DNA from: Sphingomonas oleivorans
Lineage (GTDB): Bacteria; Pseudomonadota; Alphaproteobacteria; Sphingomonadales; Sphingomonadaceae
Direction of reading: 5' to 3'
Assembly (NCBI RefSeq): GCF_003050615.1
Contig: NZ_NWBU01000004.1
Location: forward strand, 806,001 to 870,000
Length of the DNA stretch: 64,000 nucleotides
Below, piece after piece: positions 8,605-18,401 of the stretch. The position numbers and the translations under genes are program-made. The notes beneath the pieces were generated by a model, which saw nothing but the letters and a program-made list of their open reading frames with translations, did no database searches and was not told the DNA's origin. Within the stretch, counting starts at the first letter, position 1. Every line of letters starts with the position of its first letter.

Positions 8605-10596
8605 TCAGGCCTCCCCAGCCAGCGCCGGCGTGCGGCGGCCTTCAATCTCTGCGACCTGTTCGGCCAGCACGTAATAGTCGCGGTCCTCGTTGAACGAATG
8701 GACGATGGCGACCGCGACCGTGCCGACGAAGCTTGCGATCGCCAGCCACCAGATATGCCAGACGAGAGCGAAGCCGAGCGGTATGCAGAGCATTCCGATG
8801 ATGAAGCCGGCGCCGGTGTCGCGCGGCATGTGGATGGGCGCGAAGTGGCTGGGCACGCCCGTCTGGCCGCGCTTCTTCATATCGTGCCAGGCGTCGATGT
8901 CATGCACCACCGGCGTCGCCGCGAAATTGTAGAAGGGCGGCGGGGAGGAGACCGACCATTCGAGCGTCCGTCCACCCCAGGGATCGCCGGTGACATCGCG
9001 ATATTCCTCGCGCTTCCACACGCTGACGACGAGCTGGGCGATCTGGAACATGATGCCGAGCAGGATGATCCCCGCGCCCACCGCGGCGACGATCAGCCAG
9101 GGCTGCCAGGCCGGATTGTCATAATGGTTCAGGCGGCGCGTCATGCCCATGAAGCCGAGCGCATAAAGCGGCACGAAGGCGACGTAGAAGCCGATCAGCC
9201 AGCACCAGAAGGACGCCTTGCCCAGCCGCTCGTTCAGCGTGAAGCCGAACGCCTTCGGGAACCAGTAGTTGAGCGCGGCGAAGCAGCCGAACACGACGCC
9301 GCCGATGATCGCATTATGGAAGTGCGCGATCAGGAATAGGCTGTTGTGCAGCACGAAGTCGGCCGCCGGCAGCGCCATCATCACGCCCGTCATGCCGCCC
9401 ACCGTGAAGGTGATCATGAAGCCGATCGTCCAGAGGACCGGCGTCGTGAAGCGCACGCGGCCGCGATACATGGTGAAGAGCCAGTTGAAGATCTTCACGC
9501 CCGTCGGCACCGAGATGATCATCGTCGTAATGCCGAAGAAGGCGTTGACGTTGGCGCCGGCACCCATGGTGAAGAAATGGTGCAGCCACACGATGAACGA
9601 CAGCACCGCGATCGCCATCGTCGCATAGACCATCGACTTGTAGCCGAAGAGCGACTTGCCCGAGAAGGTCGAGATGATCTCGGAGAAGGCGCCGAACATC
9701 GGCAGGATGAGGATGTAGACCTCCGGATGGCCCCATGCCCAGATCAGGTTCACGTACATCATGGGGTTGCCGCCCATGTCGTTCGTGAAGAAGTGCATGC
9801 CGAGATAGCGGTCGAGGCTCAGCAGCGCGAGCGTGACCGTGAGGATCGGGAAGGCCGCGACGATCAGGATGTTGGTGCAGAGCGTCGTCCAGGTGAACAC
9901 CGGCATGCGCATCAGCGTCATGCCCGGCGCGCGCATCTTGAGAATGGTCGCGATGAAGTTCACGCCGGCCAAGGTCGTGCCGACACCCGATATCTGCAGG
10001 CTCCACAGATAATAGTCGACGCCGACGCCGGGGCTGAAGCTGAGCTCGGAGAGCGGCGGATAGGCAAGCCACCCGGTCCGCGCGAACTCGCCCACCGCGA
10101 GCGAGACGTTGATCAGCGCCGCACCCGCAACCGTCAGCCAAAAGCTGAGCGAGTTGAGGAAGGGGAAGGCCACGTCGCGCGCGCCGATCTGGAGCGGTAC
10201 GACGACGTTCATCAGGCCGATCACGAACGGCATGGCCATGAAGAAGATCATGATCACGCCATGCGCGGTGAAGATCTGGTCATAATGGTCGGGCGGCAGA
10301 TAGCCCGTCGCTCCGGCAACGGCGACCGCCTGCTGCGTGCGCATCATGACCGCATCCGCGAAGCCACGCATCAGCATGACGAACGCGAGCATGATATACA
10401 TGATCCCGATCTTCTTGTGGTCGACCGAGGTGAACCACTCGTTCCAGAGATAGCCCCACTTCTTGTGGCGGGTGATGAGCCACACGGTCGCGAAGGCCAC
10501 CACACCCATGAAGAGCGTGGCGCCCACGATGATGGGCTCCTGGAGCGGAATGTCCTTGAGGGTGAGTTTCCCGAAGATCATGCTCATCGCATTCAT
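8605..10596 (-). CDS. cyoB: Cytochrome bo3 quinol oxidase subunit I
   Basis: This 663-residue subunit binds heme b, heme o3 and CuB and reduces oxygen to water while pumping protons. Diagnostic segments are [16 protein letters not shown] (heme ligand His), [17 protein letters not shown] (CuB ligand His cross-linked to Tyr), the following WLHHFF pair, and [14 protein letters not shown] (heme ligands). The long C-terminal extension after the twelve core helices is typical of quinol rather than cytochrome c oxidases. Its ATG overlaps the cyoA stop by four bases. It takes electrons from ubiquinol, so it can complete the chain fed by the dehydrogenase encoded at 2.2-6.0 kb. Confidence 0.97.
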   Translation of the reverse strand: MNAMSMIFGKLTLKDIPLQEPIIVGATLFMGVVAFATVWLITRHKKWGYLWNEWFTSVDHKKIGIMYIMLAFVMLMRGFADAVMMRTQQAVAVAGATGYLPPDHYDQIFTAHGVIMIFFMAMPFVIGLMNVVVPLQIGARDVAFPFLNSLSFWLTVAGAALINVSLAVGEFARTGWLAYPPLSELSFSPGVGVDYYLWSLQISGVGTTLAGVNFIATILKMRAPGMTLMRMPVFTWTTLCTNILIVAAFPILTVTLALLSLDRYLGMHFFTNDMGGNPMMYVNLIWAWGHPEVYILILPMFGAFSEIISTFSGKSLFGYKSMVYATMAIAVLSFIVWLHHFFTMGAGANVNAFFGITTMIISVPTGVKIFNWLFTMYRGRVRFTTPVLWTIGFMITFTVGGMTGVMMALPAADFVLHNSLFLIAHFHNAIIGGVVFGCFAALNYWFPKAFGFTLNERLGKASFWCWLIGFYVAFVPLYALGFMGMTRRLNHYDNPAWQPWLIVAAVGAGIILLGIMFQIAQLVVSVWKREEYRDVTGDPWGGRTLEWSVSSPPPFYNFAATPVVHDIDAWHDMKKRGQTGVPSHFAPIHMPRDTGAGFIIGMLCIPLGFALVWHIWWLAIASFVGTVAVAIVHSFNEDRDYYVLAEQVAEIEGRRTPALAGEA

Positions 10597-11486
10597 TCCT
10601 GATGCGCCGGAAGGGTGTTCATCGCGGTATGTTCCTCATGGGCGACGGCCACATTTTGGGACAGGATCGCCTGATAGAGATGGGGATCGACCGATCCGAA
10701 ATAGCGGACCGGGTCGCGCTCGCTCGGCTTGGCGAGCGTCTGGTAATCGGCAAGGCGAAGCGCCGCGGGGGCAGCCTTCGTCTTCTCCACCCAGCGCGCG
10801 AAACCCGCATCGTCCAGCGCCACCGTGCTGAACTTCATGTCCGAAAAGCCTTCGCCGCTATAATTGGCGGAGATCCCCTCATAGGTGCCGGGACGGTCGG
10901 CGACGAGGTGGAGCTTCGTCTGCATGCCCGCCATCGCATAGACCTGGCTGCCCAGCCGCGGGATGAAGAAGGAATTCATCACCGTGGCCGAGGTGATCTT
11001 GAAGTTCACCGGGCGGCCCACCGGCACGGCGAGCTCGTTCACCGTCGCGACATGATATTCCGGATAGATGAACAGCCACTTCCAATCGAGCGCGACGACC
11101 TGCACCTCGACCGGCTTGGCCTCGGACTCGATCGGCCGATAGGGGTCCAGCGAGTGCGAGGTGTTCCAGGCGATGACCGCAAGTGCCGCGACGATCAGCG
11201 CGGGCACGGTCCAGATCACCACCTCGATCAGGTTCGAGTGCGACCAGTCGGGCGCATAGTCCGCGGCCGTGTTCGAGGCGCGGTAGCGCCATGCGAAGAA
11301 GATGGTGAGCGCGATCACGGGTATGACCACGATCAACATGAGGAGCGTCGCCCAAAGGATCACGGATCGGTTTTCGATACCGATCGGACCATGGGGATCG
11401 AGGATGCTCCAGCCGCATCCGTTGAGCAGCATCAGCGGGGTTAGCGCGGAGAGCCTCCGCAGGCCGTGAAACCCGGGAATGTGCAT
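10593..11486 (-). CDS. cyoA: Cytochrome bo3 quinol oxidase subunit II (lipoprotein)
   Basis: The 297-residue product starts at the ATG at 11486 with a lipoprotein signal whose lipobox reads LLNGC, then two membrane helices and a periplasmic cupredoxin domain. In the cupredoxin domain the CuA-binding cysteines are absent: the loop reads [10 protein letters not shown]. That marks a ubiquinol oxidase rather than a cytochrome c oxidase. [19 protein letters not shown] and [10 protein letters not shown] are conserved CyoA segments. It is the first gene of cyoABCD; all four are tightly packed with overlaps or a four-base gap, so one promoter in 11487-11700 should drive the operon. Confidence 0.95.
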   Translation of the reverse strand: MHIPGFHGLRRLSALTPLMLLNGCGWSILDPHGPIGIENRSVILWATLLMLIVVIPVIALTIFFAWRYRASNTAADYAPDWSHSNLIEVVIWTVPALIVAALAVIAWNTSHSLDPYRPIESEAKPVEVQVVALDWKWLFIYPEYHVATVNELAVPVGRPVNFKITSATVMNSFFIPRLGSQVYAMAGMQTKLHLVADRPGTYEGISANYSGEGFSDMKFSTVALDDAGFARWVEKTKAAPAALRLADYQTLAKPSERDPVRYFGSVDPHLYQAILSQNVAVAHEEHTAMNTLPAHQE

Positions 11487-12102
11487 CGTCGACTTTCGTT
11501 TTCGGAAGGTGGCGGAAATCAGCCGGCCCATTCACGCCAAATCTTTTCGACGCGACAACGGTCCAGCAAGCGAAGGGCGGACAGGGAAAGGGGCCCGTTT
11601 AAGGAGGGCCGAGATCGCCAGCCCCGGGCCGAATTTCCGCGGCGGCGGAGCGAAAGCGCAGCAATATGCTTAGCCTGTCGAACATTGCCGGACGCGATGC
11701 CCCTGGCCAAGCATGCTTGCAATTGCTGATTGTGCACTGCAGCTTGCCATTCAAGCAACCGCAATGGATCGCCGCGGGCAATCCCGGGCGCGGAGGAGGT
11801 CAGGCGCGCACCGATAAGCGCCCGTTGAGGACGTCGGAGGCGGCGAGGCTGAAGGCCATCTGGTGATCCGGCAGGACAAGATCAATATCCCGGATGTCCG
11901 CCTGACCTCGTCGCGGAGCTGACGAAGGATGATCTACTCACCATGGGTCCGACAAGATATCGGGCTGAGGCAGAATGACTGCGCGCCGGGACCAACGTGC
12001 CTCCGATTATCCCAATGGCCGCGCCCTGGCCCCGGCGCGCGCGCGGTCAGCCCGCCGCTTGCGCTCGTCCTACCAATGTCGGGAGGAGAGCGGCTTACGC
12101 CC
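11487..12102. other. Intergenic region between cyoA and the copper unit
   Basis: About 600 bases with no convincing gene. It must hold the leftward cyo promoter. A short open stretch near 11835-11920 (EDVGGGEAEGHLVIRQ in one frame) looks protein-like but has no start and was not recognised. Confidence 0.35.
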
Positions 12103-12133
12103 TTGACCCTGACATGATGTCAAACCCTACATC
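12103..12133 (+). promoter_or_regulatory. MerR/CueR-type promoter-operator of the copper ATPase
   Basis: TTGACC (12103-12108) and TACATC (12128-12133) are separated by 19 bases, the overlong spacer that MerR-family activators need. The spacer contains the dyad TGACA-TGA-TGTCA. It sits 27 bases before the copA start and the copA-cueR operon encodes a matching MerR-family regulator, so autoregulation by copper is the simplest reading. Confidence 0.75.
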
Positions 12134-12159
12134 GGCACGCGTCGAGAAGGAGAAGGGCC

Positions 12160-14538
12160 GTGACTGATTCGAAACAGACGACGCATTCGGGAGCGCATGG
12201 CTGCTGCGCAGCCCATCGCAGCCATGAAGCGACCGGCGCATCCCGGCATGGCGTGAAGGATCCGGTGTGCGGAATGACCGTGGATCCGGAGCGCACCGCG
12301 CATCACGCGTCTCACGCGGGAAAAGACTATCATTTCTGCAGCGCAGGCTGCCGGTCCAGATTCATTGCCGATCCGGAACTTTATCTGGGAGAGCGCTCCG
12401 CGCAGCCTGTCGAGGCGGCGCCGGGGACGATCTGGACCTGTCCGATGCATCCCGAAATTCGTCAGGACCACCCCGGCGCCTGTCCGATCTGCGGCATGGC
12501 GCTCGAGCCGGAAATAGTGACCGCGGAGACCGGACCAAGCCCCGAGCTGGTCGACATGACCCGCCGCTTCTGGATCGGCCTGGCGCTCACCTTTCCTATC
12601 CTCATTCTCGAAATGGGTAGCCATCTGTTTCCGGCGCTACACGAGCTCGTACCGCCGAGAATCTCGACATGGCTCCAGCTTCTTCTTGCGACCCCGGTCG
12701 TCCTTTGGGGGGGCTGGCCCTTTTTCGAGCGCGGCTGGGCATCGCTCAAGACGCGCAATCTCAACATGTTCACGCTGATCGCGATGGGAACGGGCGTCGC
12801 CTGGGCCTATAGCATCGTAGCGACGACGGCACCCGCCCTATTCCCGGCTGCGTTTCGGGCGGGAGACGGCTCGGTCGCGGTCTATTTCGAAGCCGCCGCC
12901 GTCATCACCATTCTGGTTCTGCTTGGGCAGATACTCGAACTTCGGGCTCGGGAGCGCACCTCGGGGGCGATCAGGGCACTGCTCAACCTTGCTCCCAAGA
13001 CGGCGCGCCGCATCGGCGACAATGGAAGCGAGGAAGAAGTGGCGCTCGACCTCGTCGCGGTTGGCGATCGGTTGCGCGTGCGTCCGGGAGAGAAGGTACC
13101 GGTGGACGGTCTTGTCGAGGATGGCCGCTCCTCCCTCGACGAGGCGATGGTGACAGGTGAATCCATGCCCGTTTCCAAATCGGCCGGGGACGCTGTCATC
13201 GGGGGCACGCTCAATCAGAGCGGTACATTGGTGATCCGCGCCGCGAAGGTCGGTCGTGACACGATGCTCGCGCGCATCGTTCAGATGGTGGCCGAAGCCC
13301 AGCGTTCGCGCGCGCCGATCCAGCGCCTGGCCGATCAGGTTGCCGGATGGTTCGTTCCGGCCGTGCTCCTCGTCGCGGTCATCGCCTTCGGCGCCTGGGG
13401 CATCTGGGGCCCTGAACCGCGTCTCGCTTATGGATTGATCGCTGCGGTGGCGGTGCTCATCATCGCCTGCCCTTGCGCCCTGGGCCTGGCGACGCCGATG
13501 TCGATCATGGTCGGCGTCGGCAGAGGCGCGGGGCTCGGCGTTCTGATCAAGAATGCCGAGGCGCTCGAGCGCCTGGAAAAGGTTGATACGCTGATCGTCG
13601 ACAAGACGGGCACGTTGACCGAAGGCAAGCCGTCGGTGACGCGCATCGTCGCGGCGCCCGGATATGATCAGATCGAACTGTTGCGGCTGGCGGCTGGCGT
13701 CGAACGTGCCTCCGAACATCCGCTGGCCCTGGCGGTGGTCACTGCGGCGAGTGACAGGGACATCATGATCCCGAGCGTCACCGAGTTCGACGCGCCGACG
13801 GGCAAGGGAGCGGTCGGGACCGTCGAGGGCAAGCGCGTCATGCTTGGAAATGCGCGCTTCCTCGAGGAGAGTGGCGTTGATGCGAGCGTCATGGGCGCCC
13901 AAGCGGATATGCTGCGCGGTGATGGCGCGACTGTCATCTTCATCGGCGTCGACGGCCAGGTCGCCGGTCTCCTCGCCATTGCAGATCCGATCAGGAAGTC
14001 CACGCCCGAAGCGCTCGCGGCATTGCGCGGCGAGGGCATCAAGATCGTCATGCTGACGGGCGACAACCGCACCACCGCCGCGGCCGTGGCGCGCAAGCTC
14101 GACATCGACGAGGTCGAGGCCGAGATTTTGCCCGATCAGAAGAGCGCGGTAATTGCGCGACTGAAGCGCGAAGGCCGAGTGGTTGCGATGGCAGGCGATG
14201 GCGTGAACGATGCCCCGGCGCTCGCCGCCGCCGATGTCGGCATCGCCATGGGCTCGGGCACCGATGTCGCGATCGAAAGTGCCGGCGTCACCCTGCTGAA
14301 GGGCGATCTGAACGGGATCATCCGGGCGCGGCGCCTCAGCGAGGCGACCATGTCCAATATCCGGCAGAATCTGTTCTTCGCCTTCATCTACAATGTAGCG
14401 GGCGTGCCAATCGCGGCGGGGCTGCTCTATCCCTTCTTCGGAATCCTGCTCTCGCCGATCATTGCAGCGGCCGCCATGGCCTTGTCGTCGGTGAGCGTGA
14501 TCACAAACGCTCTCCGCCTGAATCGGGTGACGCTATGA
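12160..14538 (+). CDS. copA: P1B-type copper/silver-exporting ATPase with YHS domain
   Basis: A 792-residue metal pump. Instead of the usual HMA domain it has a Cys/His-rich leader, a YHS domain (about 32-77, [11 protein letters not shown]) and a second metal-binding motif ([24 protein letters not shown], about 92-116). Then come the membrane region with the translocation motif CPC at 437-439, the phosphorylation site DKTGT at 481-485, TGDN, and [13 protein letters not shown] specifies Cu(I)/Ag(I). It exports the ion from cytoplasm to periplasm using ATP. The start is a GTG at 12160 after GAAGG. Its stop overlaps the next gene's ATG, so pump and regulator form one operon. Cu versus Ag preference is not resolvable here. 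Confidence 0.93.
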   Translation: MTDSKQTTHSGAHGCCAAHRSHEATGASRHGVKDPVCGMTVDPERTAHHASHAGKDYHFCSAGCRSRFIADPELYLGERSAQPVEAAPGTIWTCPMHPEIRQDHPGACPICGMALEPEIVTAETGPSPELVDMTRRFWIGLALTFPILILEMGSHLFPALHELVPPRISTWLQLLLATPVVLWGGWPFFERGWASLKTRNLNMFTLIAMGTGVAWAYSIVATTAPALFPAAFRAGDGSVAVYFEAAAVITILVLLGQILELRARERTSGAIRALLNLAPKTARRIGDNGSEEEVALDLVAVGDRLRVRPGEKVPVDGLVEDGRSSLDEAMVTGESMPVSKSAGDAVIGGTLNQSGTLVIRAAKVGRDTMLARIVQMVAEAQRSRAPIQRLADQVAGWFVPAVLLVAVIAFGAWGIWGPEPRLAYGLIAAVAVLIIACPCALGLATPMSIMVGVGRGAGLGVLIKNAEALERLEKVDTLIVDKTGTLTEGKPSVTRIVAAPGYDQIELLRLAAGVERASEHPLALAVVTAASDRDIMIPSVTEFDAPTGKGAVGTVEGKRVMLGNARFLEESGVDASVMGAQADMLRGDGATVIFIGVDGQVAGLLAIADPIRKSTPEALAALRGEGIKIVMLTGDNRTTAAAVARKLDIDEVEAEILPDQKSAVIARLKREGRVVAMAGDGVNDAPALAAADVGIAMGSGTDVAIESAGVTLLKGDLNGIIRARRLSEATMSNIRQNLFFAFIYNVAGVPIAAGLLYPFFGILLSPIIAAAAMALSSVSVITNALRLNRVTL

Positions 14539-14921
14539 ACATAGGCACCGCCTCGTCTGCGAGCGGCGTTTCGCAGCGGATGATCCGGCATTATGAGAAG
14601 ATCGATCTCATCCCGGCGCCGCCTCGTCGCGACAGCGGCTATCGAGACTATTCCGAAGCCGATGTGCACAGGCTGCGCTTCATCGCCAACGCCCGCAATC
14701 TGGGTTTTCCTATTGAGGAAATTCGCACCCTTCTCGACCTGTGGTCCGATCGGCATCGCGCAAGCGCCGAGGTGAAGGCGCTCGCCGAAAGGCGCGCAAC
14801 CGAACTGGGACGCAAAGCGGCCGCGCTTCAGGCGATGCGCAAGACTCTGCTCGAGCTCGCGGAGCATTGTCATGGTGATCAGCGGCCGGATTGTCCGATC
14901 ATCGATCGGCTGGAAAGGTGA
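14535..14921 (+). CDS. cueR: MerR-family copper-responsive regulator (CueR-like)
   Basis: This 128-residue protein opens with a MerR winged helix ([30 protein letters not shown]), followed by the dimerisation helix. A C-terminal metal loop has Cys 112 and Cys 120 ([10 protein letters not shown]), the spacing that gives CueR/HmrR its Cu(I)/Ag(I) site. The ATG overlaps the copA stop as ATGA. It should twist the 19-bp-spaced promoter at 12103 to switch on both genes when cytoplasmic copper rises. A silver or gold sensor of the same subgroup is the only serious alternative. Confidence 0.9.
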   Translation: MNIGTASSASGVSQRMIRHYEKIDLIPAPPRRDSGYRDYSEADVHRLRFIANARNLGFPIEEIRTLLDLWSDRHRASAEVKALAERRATELGRKAAALQAMRKTLLELAEHCHGDQRPDCPIIDRLER

Positions 14922-15025
14922 TCTTTCCGGTATCGCTCGGGGCAGCAGGTGATTTCCCAGGCTGCAGGCGGCCACATTGCGCTGCCGTCAATGCCTGAGG
15001 CGCATATGACCTTGCCTATCCCCGA

Positions 15026-15949
15026 TCAGCCGCGCTTGGCTTCATCCAATGCCGAGTTGTCCGGCAGCAGGCGCGGGCGCGCCTGCTCGACCGCACGGAT
15101 GATCGCATCCTGCACCGCGCGGATACGCGGGGTCGCGCGCGTATCGCGATGCACCCCCATCCAGATCTCGCGAACAGGCTCCGGCCCGGGCGTAGCGAGA
15201 TGCACAAGCTCGCGCATGCCGTCGGCGAGATAGCGCGGCAAGCAGCCGAGGCCGAGCCCCGCGACTGCGCCGCGGAGCTGGACCTCACGGCTGTTGGCGA
15301 GCAGCGACGGTGTTCCGTCATGCGCCAGCGCGGAAAACCAGCGCGCCTCCGGGGTCGTCGACAGATCGTCCTGAAGGCGGATCAGCGCATGGCCGATGGC
15401 GCCCTGCCCCCAGTCCGGCTCGCCATGCGCGGCGAGATAGGCGGGCGCGGCATAAACCCCGAAGGCCATTGCCCCGATCTTGCGCACGATCGTCTCATGG
15501 CCCTCGAACGCGGCCAGACGGATAGCGATGTCGGCCTCACGCCGGGCGAGGCTCAACGGCCGGGTGTCGGTGATGAACTCGACGGCGATGCCCGGATGGC
15601 GGGCGCGGAGCGCCGCCAGCGCCGGCGTCAGGACATGCGCGCCGAATGTCTCCACGGTGGTCACGCGGACGAGCCCTTCCAGCCGCATGTCCTCGCCGGC
15701 GATCGCGCGTTCGAGCGCGAGCGCTTCCTGCTCCATGCGGGCGACATGATCGAGGATCCGCTCGCCCGCCGGCGTCAGGCGGAATCCCGTGGGCGTGCGT
15801 TCGAGCAGCTTGGCACCGGCGCGACCGTGAAGATGGTCGAGCCGGCGCCCCATGGTCGTCTGGCTCACCTTCAGCGATCGCGCGGCAGCCGAAAGGCTGC
15901 CCTGCCGTGCGATCGCGAGGAAGGTCTTGAGATCATCCCAGTCCAGCAC
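15026..15949 (-). CDS. LysR-family transcriptional regulator
   Basis: A LysR regulator: DWDDLKTFLAIARQGSLSAAARSLKVSQTTMGRRL is the winged helix-turn-helix (from residue 3), and the rest is a periplasmic-binding-protein-like effector domain. The GTG at 15949 follows AAGGAG and gives 307 residues, the normal length with the helix-turn-helix at the very N-terminus. An ATG at 16006, overlapping the doxX stop, gives 326 residues and is the alternative. It is the last gene of a four-gene leftward operon, an unusual place for a LysR gene, which is more often divergent from its target. The ligand is unknown; control of this operon is likely. Confidence 0.85.
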   Translation of the reverse strand: MLDWDDLKTFLAIARQGSLSAAARSLKVSQTTMGRRLDHLHGRAGAKLLERTPTGFRLTPAGERILDHVARMEQEALALERAIAGEDMRLEGLVRVTTVETFGAHVLTPALAALRARHPGIAVEFITDTRPLSLARREADIAIRLAAFEGHETIVRKIGAMAFGVYAAPAYLAAHGEPDWGQGAIGHALIRLQDDLSTTPEARWFSALAHDGTPSLLANSREVQLRGAVAGLGLGCLPRYLADGMRELVHLATPGPEPVREIWMGVHRDTRATPRIRAVQDAIIRAVEQARPRLLPDNSALDEAKRG

Positions 15950-16002
15950 CGCGCGCTCCTTGACTCCTTCGGGAGCATAAGCGGGCGCGGGCGGCTGCGC
16001 CA

Positions 16003-16422
16003 TCATGCCCTGCGGCTGGCGTCCAGGCTCCACGGGCCGGCCCCGGCCACCGCGAGGTGAAGGAAGATAAAGCAGAACAGGATCGCCGCCTCGCCGCCGT
16101 TGAGCACGGGGAAGACGCTCTGCGGCGCATGCGCCATGAAGTAGGCGATCGCCATCTCGCCGGAGAGGAGGAAGGCGACCGGCCGGGTGAACAGGCCGAG
16201 GACAATCAACAGGCCGCCCACAAGCTCCAGCATGCCAGCCAGCCCGTAAAGGCCGAACAGCGGCACCTGGCCCGGCTGGGCGCCCGCGGGAAAGCCGAAC
16301 AGTTTCACGACGCCATGGGAGAGGAAGAGCAGGCCGGTGACGACGCGGAGCACGGAAAGCAGGCGCGGTGCCCAGATATTTGCGTCGACCGGCCCGGCGG
16401 ATATCGGGGAGGTGCTGGTCAT
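16003..16422 (-). CDS. DoxX family membrane protein
   Basis: The 139-residue protein has four hydrophobic helices and the family pattern LLSVLRVVTGLLFLSHGVVKLFGFP, GLAGMLELVGGLLIVLGLFTRPVAF and AIAYFMAHAP. That is the DoxX fold of small inner-membrane proteins. GGAG lies before the ATG. Both ends overlap neighbours as ATGA: the upstream esterase stop and possibly the downstream regulator start. The family is often co-transcribed with oxidoreductases or dioxygenases and is thought to help redox homeostasis; the exact role is unknown. Confidence 0.88.
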   Translation of the reverse strand: MTSTSPISAGPVDANIWAPRLLSVLRVVTGLLFLSHGVVKLFGFPAGAQPGQVPLFGLYGLAGMLELVGGLLIVLGLFTRPVAFLLSGEMAIAYFMAHAPQSVFPVLNGGEAAILFCFIFLHLAVAGAGPWSLDASRRA

Positions 16423-17036
16423 GATCTTGTCTCCTGAGCGGAACCAGACGGACGAGTGATGAGATGATTGGTGGCGGCCTGAAGCGTGCGAGGCCCGATG
16501 GCGTGACCATAACCATTGGTCACGATCAGCCGGATATCATAGCCCGCAGCGGCAAGCTCGGCCTGCGCCGCACCCGCGAGCGTGAAAGGCATGATTGGAT
16601 CGGCAAGGTCGTGAATGAGCAGGATCTGGGGCGATGCGGCCGGCAGCGGGCGTACTCCCGCCGCAAGGCGGCCGGCGATGGCAATGACGGAGCCGAACGG
16701 CTCGCCGGCAGCGATTGCAGCCAGAGCCATGATTGCGCCCTGGCTGAAGCCGACAAGCGCAACATTCCGGCGCTCCAGGCCTCGGTCGGTGCAAAGTGCA
16801 TCGATCCGGACCAGCAGAGCGGGAAGTGCGGCTGCAACACGGGCCGGGCGATCGGCATCGGTTACGCCCTTGACGGAGAACCATTGCCGGCCGTGCGAGG
16901 CCATGTCGAACGGCTCCAGCCCGTCGAGCGCGAGCGCCTCGGCCCCGGCCGCCTCGCCAAGTGCATGGGCAACAGGCATCATGTCGGCTGCCGACGCGCC
17001 GACGCCGTGCAGCGCGAGGATCAGTCTGATCGTCAC
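16419..17036 (-). CDS. Alpha/beta-hydrolase esterase (phospholipase/carboxylesterase type)
   Basis: Starting from the GTG at 17036, which overlaps the dioxygenase stop, the 205-residue product has LILALHGVGASA (oxyanion region), the nucleophile elbow GFSQG, the acid in LIHDLADPIMPF and the histidine in NGYGHAIG. That is a complete Ser-Asp-His triad in the order of the phospholipase/carboxylesterase (YpfH/EstB) family. It has no signal peptide, so it is cytoplasmic. The longer reading upstream adds low-complexity arginine-rich sequence from another frame and is rejected. Its stop overlaps the doxX start. Its substrate may relate to the neighbouring ring-cleavage enzyme, but that is inference. 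Confidence 0.85.
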   Translation of the reverse strand: MTIRLILALHGVGASAADMMPVAHALGEAAGAEALALDGLEPFDMASHGRQWFSVKGVTDADRPARVAAALPALLVRIDALCTDRGLERRNVALVGFSQGAIMALAAIAAGEPFGSVIAIAGRLAAGVRPLPAASPQILLIHDLADPIMPFTLAGAAQAELAAAGYDIRLIVTNGYGHAIGPRTLQAATNHLITRPSGSAQETRS

Positions 17037-17824
17037 GCGGCGCCTCCGAAGGCATAGGCATCCATGCGCAGGATGCCGTGGGTCGTGCTCGCATGGAGGC
17101 GGCGGACGCCCTCGCCGCAACCGGCGCCGAGGGCCACGAACAGCGGCAGAAGATGCTCCTCGGTCGGATGGTTGCGCGCTGCATGCGGTGCAAGCCGGCG
17201 ATAGGCGAGAAGATCGTCGACGCGGCCGGCCGCCAATGCCGCATCCATCCAGTCGGCGAACGCGGTCACCCAATCGGGCGCGGGCGCGTGCAGCGCATGA
17301 TAATAGTCGCGAAAGCTGGACAGATCATGGGTGAAGCCGCCCGAGCCGAGGATCAGCACGCCTTCTTCGCGCAGCGGCGCGAGCAGACGGCCAAGCTCCA
17401 GATGATAAGCCGGGCCTTTAGCGGTCTCGACCGAAAGCTGCACGACGGGAATGTCGGGGTGGGGATAGATCAGCCGCAACGGGACCCAGGCACCATGGTC
17501 GAGCCCGCGGCGCGGGTCACGGCCGACAGGAATGTCCTTTGTGCCGAGCAGCGCCGCGACACGATCGGCAAGCGCCTTCGAGCCCGGTGCCGGATAGCTT
17601 ATCCGATAGAGTTCGGGCGGAAAGCCGTAGAAATCGTGGATCGTCTCGTTGATCACGACGTCATTGACGATCGGCCCGACCGCCTCCCAGTGCGCGGAAA
17701 TGACGAGGATTGCCTTCGGACGCATGGGAAGCTCGGCGGCAAGCCCCTCAAGGAACGCGCGTGCCGGCGCGTCGGTGAGCGGGAAGGTTGGCGCGCCGTG
17801 GGAGACGAACAGGGCTGGCAGCAT
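17033..17824 (-). CDS. Class III extradiol (LigB/DODA-type) dioxygenase
   Basis: The 263-residue product matches the LigB-type family that includes E. coli YgiD (DOPA 4,5-dioxygenase). Conserved metal-site segments are LFVSHGAPTFPL (His), ISAHWE (His), LDHGAWVPL (His), GSGGFTHDL and the C-terminal STTHGILRMDAYAF. Such enzymes use a divalent metal and oxygen to cleave catechols next to the hydroxyls. GGAG lies upstream of the ATG at 17824; a TTG further upstream is less likely. It is the first gene of an overlapping operon with esterase, DoxX and LysR genes. The catecholic substrate is unknown. Confidence 0.88.
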   Translation of the reverse strand: MLPALFVSHGAPTFPLTDAPARAFLEGLAAELPMRPKAILVISAHWEAVGPIVNDVVINETIHDFYGFPPELYRISYPAPGSKALADRVAALLGTKDIPVGRDPRRGLDHGAWVPLRLIYPHPDIPVVQLSVETAKGPAYHLELGRLLAPLREEGVLILGSGGFTHDLSSFRDYYHALHAPAPDWVTAFADWMDAALAAGRVDDLLAYRRLAPHAARNHPTEEHLLPLFVALGAGCGEGVRRLHASTTHGILRMDAYAFGGAA

Positions 17825-18401
17825 CGAAGGAACTCCACAGGGCGGGTTGGCTTGCAACAGCTTTATCGCGATTGCCTCTCAATCCCGCGATCGTCGATCT
17901 GCGTGGCCTCGCTATGCATTTTTGCAGAGGCAACATGGTTCGGACAAGCAGTTCGGACATAGCCGCGCGGCCGATCTCGCCCCTCTGGGTCCTTTGCTTC
18001 AATATTTCGGCCAGGGATCCGGATCTGCTCAAAATTTCCTCCCAGCCAGCATCTGCCTATGGAAATGCGATGCGCGGCGCTGCGGCATCGCCATGGCTCA
18101 AAGATGCCCGAGGAAGGCCAGCACACGGGCGTGGTAGGCGCGCTCGCGGCCGGCCCGTTGCTGGCTGAGGCGATCGGACGGTTGCGCCAGGGCCGCTCGC
18201 TGGCGGAGCCGATGGTCCTTTAGCCGCTATTTACGTTGATGGTCTCGTGGACCGCGATTGGCCCAAGGCGCGACAATGCCGGATTGCCGCTCCGGTGCCT
18301 CGGGTTTCGCAGGAGCAAGGAGGGTGGAACCCCTCCCGAAGCCGTCGGTTGGTCCCGAGATCGTTCGCTACGGCGTCGGCTCGCGGGCCTGGGATGACGC
18401 A
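17825..18401. other. Intergenic region, possible gene remnant
   Basis: This 577-base stretch holds the leftward promoter of the dioxygenase operon. A 39-codon open frame at 18104-18223 (+) has a credible protein tail (GVVGALAAGPLLAEAIGRL) but no recognised family; it may be the 3' remnant of a lost gene. Nothing else is visible. Confidence 0.35.

Noticed and set aside
9346-10602. A 418-codon plus-strand frame inside cyoB
   Set aside because: Composition is an artefact of reading the reverse of a membrane protein gene.
11929-12117. Short ORF just before the MerR-type promoter
   Set aside because: It has no ribosome-binding site and no protein-like sequence, and it runs into the operator.
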